Shown: one piece after another, positions 30,984 through 34,899 of the stretch | How the letters are laid out: each line of letters starts with the position of its first letter | Position numbering within the stretch: position 1 is the stretch's first letter | Translations under genes and position numbers: made by a program | The notes under the pieces: generated by a model | Seen by the model: the letters and a program-made list of their open reading frames with translations, nothing else | Databases searched by the model: none | What the model was told of the DNA's origin: nothing | Assembly (NCBI GenBank): GCA_964496975.1 | Contig: CAZCBN010000022.1 | Span: forward strand, 1-34,899 | Origin: CAZCBN01 sp964496975 | GTDB lineage: Bacteria; Planctomycetota; Phycisphaerae; Phycisphaerales; UBA1924 | Direction of reading: 5' to 3' | DNA length: 34,899 nucleotides

Positions 30984-32042
30984 GTGGGATCCGACAGGCT
31001 CTTCAACACACCGAGATCCCCGCGCGGCTTCCGCGGCGGCGGCTTCGGCCCCGGCATGGGCGGCTTCGGCGCCAACCCCATGGACTGGTCCCTCCGCCTT
31101 TACCACGCCTGGGGCATTGATGTCCGCGTTCACCTCATCTTCATTGTCCTCGTCGCGATTGACCTCATCACCGCCGCCTCGCGCGGCGGGCTTAATTTCC
31201 GCTTCCGCCTTGTCCTCGTCGCCGGCCTCTTTGTCATGGTCCTGCTCCACGAGTACGGCCACTGCATCGCCGCCCGACGCGTCGGCGGAGACGCGAGCCG
31301 CATCCTCATGTGGCCCCTCGGCGGCCTCGCCTCTATCTCTCACCCGCCCCACTGGACCGCCTCGTTTTGGACCACCGCCGGCGGCCCGCTGGTCAACGTC
31401 CTGCTCTTCCCCCTCTTCGCCCTCGGCATGTTCGCCGTCACGCGCGACCCCCGCGCCGTCTTCGTCAACCCGCTGAACCTCGGCCCCGCGTACGAAGCCG
31501 TCGCCGCCAGCGGCGCCCCGTGGTTCCCAGCGGTCTCGCTGCTCGCCCTGCACGTCACCAATCTCGCGCTGCTCGCCTTCAACGTGCTTCTCCCCATGTA
31601 CCCGCTCGACGGGGGCCGGCTCCTCCAGTCCCTGCTGTGGTGGAAGCTGGGCTACCGCCGCTCGCTCCTCATCGCGAGCACCGTGGGCCTGGTCGTGGCC
31701 GTGGGTCTCGGCATCGCCAGCTTCGCGGGCCTGACGGGCAGCAGCGGCTTCGCGATCGCCATGTTCGCCGGCTTCACGTGCTACAACGAGCGACGCCGCG
31801 CGCAGTTCATGCCCGAATCCGACGACCTGTTCGAGGCCGCCGCCGCCCGTCAGGCCGCGGCCTTCGCCCGCGACAACCGCGCCGCCGCGGCCCAGCGTCG
31901 TCAGAACGCGCGGGCCGCAGACTCCGCCGCCAAACAGCAGGCCGAGATCGACCGCATCCTCGCCAAAATCTCCGCCTCCGGCATGCAGAGCCTCACGAGC
32001 GCCGAGAAGCGAACCCTCGAACGCGCCAGCAAGCCCGGCTGA
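30984..32042 (+). CDS. M50 family (site-2-type) intramembrane zinc metalloprotease
   Basis: 352 aa. The first 35 residues are Gly/Phe-rich. About five or six membrane segments follow. The zinc site is HEYGH (89-93) in segment VMVLLHEYGHCIAAR, and the third ligand is D209 in LLPMYPLDGGRLLQ. No PDZ domain. Residues 280-320 are an Ala/Arg-rich helix, and 321-350 a conserved tail, IDRILAKISASGMQSLT, then EKRTLERAS. The same tail ends the rhomboid protein in the next gene. The family cuts membrane-spanning regulators or signal-peptide remnants; the substrate is unknown. Starts at GTG 30984. Confidence 0.9.
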   Translation: MGSDRLFNTPRSPRGFRGGGFGPGMGGFGANPMDWSLRLYHAWGIDVRVHLIFIVLVAIDLITAASRGGLNFRFRLVLVAGLFVMVLLHEYGHCIAARRVGGDASRILMWPLGGLASISHPPHWTASFWTTAGGPLVNVLLFPLFALGMFAVTRDPRAVFVNPLNLGPAYEAVAASGAPWFPAVSLLALHVTNLALLAFNVLLPMYPLDGGRLLQSLLWWKLGYRRSLLIASTVGLVVAVGLGIASFAGLTGSSGFAIAMFAGFTCYNERRRAQFMPESDDLFEAAAARQAAAFARDNRAAAAQRRQNARAADSAAKQQAEIDRILAKISASGMQSLTSAEKRTLERASKPG

Positions 32043-32066
32043 CCGAGCCCGACCGGAGCCCCCCGC

Positions 32067-33281
32067 ATGCCCAAGCCCCCACGCGCCGCCGACGACCCGC
32101 GGCCGCATCTCCGCTCCGCCACGCTCTGGCTCATCGTCGCCAACGTGCTGGTCTTCTTCGCCTCCGCCGCGATGCAGGGCCTCGGCACGCCCGTCCTCGC
32201 CGGCGGCGAGATCGCCCCGTCGGCGCTCCGCCAGGGGTCGGTCGTCCTGAAGTCCGACTACGTCGTCGTGCAGGGCGTCCGCCAGGTCGTCCTCGTCGCG
32301 CCGGACGGCACGCAGCAGCCCTTCACCATCCCCGACGTCCGCGCCGCCAAACCCGAGGAACTCCGCCAGACCGGCCTCGCCGTCGCCCCTGACGGCACGC
32401 CCCTGCTCGCGCGGCTCGTCTTCAATCAAGCCGGCGACCTCGTCGGCTCCCTCCGCTACCGCGTCAGCGACTGGCTCAACGCCCTGGGCCACTTCTCCAC
32501 CGCCAAGGCCTTTGTCTGGGTCAACCACTTCGGCCAGATCGTCCCCGCCCTCGAAGTCTGGCGCCTCGTCACCTTCCAGTTCCTCCACGCCAACCTCACC
32601 CACCTCGCGCTGAACATGATCGGCCTCTGGATCTTCGCCCCCTTCGTCGAGCAGCCGCTCGGGCCCAAGCGCTTCATGGCCTTCTACCTCATGTGCGGCA
32701 TCTCGGGCGGCCTCGTCTACCTCGGCCTCAACTTCGCCGACACCCTCGGCATCAACCTCCCGGGCGTCCTGCACGTGGACCCGACCACGCCCCTCGTCGG
32801 CGCCTCCGCCGGCGTCTTCGGCGTCATCATGGCCTGCGCCCACGTCCGGCCCAAAATGGAAATGATGCTCCTCTTCCCCCCCATCCCCCTCCGCATGCGC
32901 ACCCTCGCGTACGGCTACGTCGCGGTCGCCGCGGTCAATCTCTTCCTCATCCAGGGCAACAACCAGGGCGGCGACGCCGCCCACCTCGGCGGCGCCGCCG
33001 CGGGCTGGTTCTTCGTCCGAAACCCGCACCTTCTGCGCGACTTCTTCGACGTCTTCGCCCCCCCGAGGCGCAGCACCACCCCGCGCGCGCGCGGCCCGCG
33101 CACCAGCCGCGACGACGCCGAGCGGCTCCTGCGCAAGATCGACGCCCGCGGCCTGTCCTCCCTCACGCCCCGCGAGCGAGAGCTCATGGCCCGCGCCTCC
33201 AACGAGCTCGGCCTCACCCCGCCCGACCAGCCCTTGGAGAACCCGCGTCCGCCCAGCCCGCCCACCGGGGACCGCGTGTGA
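32067..33281 (+). CDS. rhomboid intramembrane serine protease
   Basis: 404 aa. Transmembrane segment 1 at about 18-38; then a 120-residue loop with beta-like sequence (VVVQGVRQVVLVAPDG) much longer than usual; then the core, WRLVTFQFLHANLTHLALNM (165-184). Catalytic S247 is in GASAG and catalytic H306 in GGDAAHLGG, so the Ser-His dyad is complete. After about 330 comes a basic linker and, at 348-377, the tail AERLLRKIDARGLSSLTPRE followed by ARAS, matching the tail of the M50 protease encoded just upstream. The C-terminus is Pro-rich. Starts 25 nt after the M50 stop with CGGAG upstream, and overlaps tgt by 4 nt. Confidence 0.92.
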   Translation: MPKPPRAADDPRPHLRSATLWLIVANVLVFFASAAMQGLGTPVLAGGEIAPSALRQGSVVLKSDYVVVQGVRQVVLVAPDGTQQPFTIPDVRAAKPEELRQTGLAVAPDGTPLLARLVFNQAGDLVGSLRYRVSDWLNALGHFSTAKAFVWVNHFGQIVPALEVWRLVTFQFLHANLTHLALNMIGLWIFAPFVEQPLGPKRFMAFYLMCGISGGLVYLGLNFADTLGINLPGVLHVDPTTPLVGASAGVFGVIMACAHVRPKMEMMLLFPPIPLRMRTLAYGYVAVAAVNLFLIQGNNQGGDAAHLGGAAAGWFFVRNPHLLRDFFDVFAPPRRSTTPRARGPRTSRDDAERLLRKIDARGLSSLTPRERELMARASNELGLTPPDQPLENPRPPSPPTGDRV

Positions 33282-34600
33282 GCGCCGCCCCGCTCTCCTT
33301 CACCATCCACGCCACCTGCGCCCGCACGCCCGCACGCACCGGCCGCGTGCGCACGCCGCACGGCGAGTTTGACACGCCCGCCTTCATGCCCGTCGGCACG
33401 CGCGGCAGCGTGAAGGGCGTGCTACCCGTGCACCTCCGCGAGTCGGGCGCACAGATCTGCCTCAACAACACCTACCACCTCCTGCTCAGGCCCGGCAGCG
33501 AACTCGTCCAGCGCCGCGGCGGCGTTCACCGCTTCATGTGCTGGGACGGGCCGATCCTGACCGATTCCGGTGGCTACCAGGCCTTTTCCATGGCCGACCT
33601 CAACGCCGTGGACGACGACGGCGTGACCTTCCGCAGCATCATCGACGGGTCGGCCGTGCGCCTCACGCCGGAGCGGGCGATGCAGGTGCAGAACGAGCTC
33701 GGCGCCGACATCATCATGGCCTTCGACGACTGCCCCCCGTCGATCGACCCCGGCGCGCTCCCCGACGACGCCGAGGGCCCGAACCCCGCCCGCGTGCGCA
33801 GCGCCGCGGCGCGCGACGCCCGCCAGTCGGCCGACCACGCCGCCCGGCTCGACCTCGCCCTGGACCGCACAGCCCGGTGGCTCGCCCGCTGCGCCGAGGC
33901 CCACGGTCGCGCGCACGAGCAAGCGCTTTTCGGCATCGTGCAGGGGGGGACCGACCTCGATCGGCGGACCCGTTCCGCCGCTCAGGTCACGGCCGTGGAC
34001 CTGCCGGGGTACGCGATCGGCGGCGTCGCGGTGGGGGAGTCGTCGGACGACATCGCCCGGGTGGCGCGGTTCACGGCGCCGCTGCTGCCGGCGCACAAGC
34101 CGCGCTACCTGATGGGCGTGGGCTACCCCAGGGACATCGTGGCGGCGGTGTGCGCCGGGGTTGACATGTTTGACTGCGTGCTGCCCACCCGGAACGGGCG
34201 CAACGCCTGCGCGTTCCTGCAAACGCCCGACGCCGAGGGCGCCATGCGCGACCAGCTTCGCCTCCGGAACAGCCGGTTCGCCGAGGACGACCGGCCGCTG
34301 GAACCCGGCTGCGACTGCCACGCCTGTGCGCCCGCGGCCTGGGGCTGGCCGACGGTCGGGGGCGGGCCCTTCTCGCGGGCGTATCTGCGGCACCTCTTCC
34401 TGGCCGGCGAGATGCTGGGGCCCACGCTGGTCACGCTCCACAACCTGCGGGTCTACCAGCGTCTGATGGCCGACCTGCGGCGGGCGATCGCCGAGAGCGC
34501 GGCCGGGCGGGCGGGGGCGTGGGAGGGCTTTGCGTCGGCGTGGCCCTCGGCGGCGAGCGGCTTGCCGGCGACCATCGCCGTGGGCTTGGATGCTCACTAG
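33278..34600 (+). CDS. tgt: tRNA-guanine transglycosylase (bacterial type)
   Basis: Exchanges the wobble guanine of Asp, Asn, His and Tyr tRNAs for preQ1 in queuosine synthesis; cytoplasmic. 440 aa against about 375. Active-site motifs: DSGGYQAFSM (D96), FGIVQGGTD, and GVDMFDCVLPTRNGRN with the nucleophile Asp. The zinc site is C345, C347, C350 (CDCHAC) and H372. An insertion of roughly 30 residues, Asp/Ala/Arg-rich, lies at about 155-190, and the C-terminus is extended. The start is GTG 33278, overlapping the rhomboid stop by 4 nt, so translation is coupled. Third-base preference shifts from C to G in the middle of this gene. Confidence 0.95.
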   Translation: MSAAPLSFTIHATCARTPARTGRVRTPHGEFDTPAFMPVGTRGSVKGVLPVHLRESGAQICLNNTYHLLLRPGSELVQRRGGVHRFMCWDGPILTDSGGYQAFSMADLNAVDDDGVTFRSIIDGSAVRLTPERAMQVQNELGADIIMAFDDCPPSIDPGALPDDAEGPNPARVRSAAARDARQSADHAARLDLALDRTARWLARCAEAHGRAHEQALFGIVQGGTDLDRRTRSAAQVTAVDLPGYAIGGVAVGESSDDIARVARFTAPLLPAHKPRYLMGVGYPRDIVAAVCAGVDMFDCVLPTRNGRNACAFLQTPDAEGAMRDQLRLRNSRFAEDDRPLEPGCDCHACAPAAWGWPTVGGGPFSRAYLRHLFLAGEMLGPTLVTLHNLRVYQRLMADLRRAIAESAAGRAGAWEGFASAWPSAASGLPATIAVGLDAH

Positions 34601-34612
34601 CATTGCCCCCGC

Positions 34613-34627
34613 GAGGGGCTGCCCCTC
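34613..34627 (+). terminator. hairpin after tgt, possible terminator
   Basis: GAGGGG (34613-34618) and CCCCTC (34622-34627), 6-bp stem, 3-nt loop, 12 nt after the tgt stop. No T-run, so efficiency is doubtful. Confidence 0.4.
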
Positions 34628-34720
34628 CCGGCGTGGTCGTGGGCCCGAACATTGACAGAAAACACACCCGCGAGCGGTGCCCGGCAGCGGCCCCGCCGCA
34701 CTCTTCTAGGGACGAACGCG

Positions 34721-34899
34721 ATGATGCCAGGTCTGAACGGCCCCCGGACGCGCGGGGCCTTTGCGGTGGTTCCGGCGCTCGTGCTCGGGGCGGTCGTCGT
34801 CGGCGGCGTGGCGTCGCTCAGCGTGGCCCAGGAAGCGGCGGCCGCCGCGGCCCCGGCTCCCGCCGCTGCGGCTCCGGCCCCGGCGAGTGGCTCCGCGGC
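34721..34899 (+). CDS. start of an exported Ala/Pro-rich protein (cut by right edge)
   Basis: Only 59 codons are visible. ATG 34721 (or 34724) has AGGGA about 11 nt upstream. The N-terminus is a signal peptide (VVPALVLGAVVVGGVASLSVAQ); it continues as an Ala/Pro linker. Genes for protein export (yajC, secD) often follow tgt, but nothing visible confirms that here. TTGACA at 34652-34657 has no matching -10. Confidence 0.65.
   Translation, partial: MMPGLNGPRTRGAFAVVPALVLGAVVVGGVASLSVAQEAAAAAAPAPAAAAPAPASGSA

Noticed and set aside
34652..34657. TTGACA as a -35 for the last gene
   Set aside because: The hexamer is perfect, but no -10-like sequence lies at 16-19 nt; kept only as a remark.

Overview
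The window is very GC-rich and gene-dense and comes from a planctomycete, most likely class Phycisphaerae. The main evidence is four exported proteins ending in a paired, acidic dockerin-like module (about 55 residues, opening with CPAD and closing with GCP or GCD). I know this ending from Phycisphaerae and related planctomycetes as the 'GC-type dockerin' anchor. Outer-membrane sugar genes (gmhA, kdsB) fit the same assignment. I see no rRNA, tRNA, CRISPR array, insertion sequence or phage gene. This is a housekeeping and envelope region, not an island.

Layout. (1) 1-5061: tyrosine catabolism genes on the minus strand (hmgA cut by the left edge; hpd), interleaved with gmhA, a secreted trypsin-like protease with a dockerin, and an exported carbohydrate-binding-like protein. 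The hpd product lacks about 28 residues that normally carry an iron ligand. (2) 5376-9486: a signalling cluster of a degenerate kinase-fold protein, a TPR protein, and a membrane-anchored Ser/Thr kinase. (3) 9466-11679, minus: def-fmt, the pair that formylates and deformylates initiator methionine, followed by an HExxH protein. (4) 11922-16416, plus: a soluble repeat protein, kdsB, and a divergent CTP synthase with a long N-terminal extension. CTP synthase supplies the CTP that KdsB uses. (5) 16467-18188, minus: a protein of unknown function and a glycosyltransferase. (6) 18375-23184: a PilZ-like protein, panC, gcvT, a membrane-anchored cytochrome c, and a class-V aminotransferase. (7) 23217-30156: dockerin-anchored exported proteins around enolase and phoU. 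(8) 30311-34600: a NUDIX hydrolase, two adjacent intramembrane proteases (M50 and rhomboid) sharing a C-terminal tail, and tgt. An exported protein begins at the right edge.

Expression signals fall into two classes. Many genes have a clear Shine-Dalgarno sequence. Nine others have none; instead a box fitting TAYSMT lies 5-9 nt before the start codon. That is where a -10 element would sit if transcription began at the start codon, so I infer leaderless mRNAs.

I do not see one self-contained new system. The strongest leads are the leaderless-promoter class, the HPPD lacking an iron ligand, the kinase/pseudokinase/TPR cluster, the tail shared by two unrelated intramembrane proteases, and kilobase-scale flips in strand composition. 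A 17-nt match to an Illumina adapter end at 2873-2889 should be checked as a possible assembly scar before the surrounding intergenic sequence is trusted.
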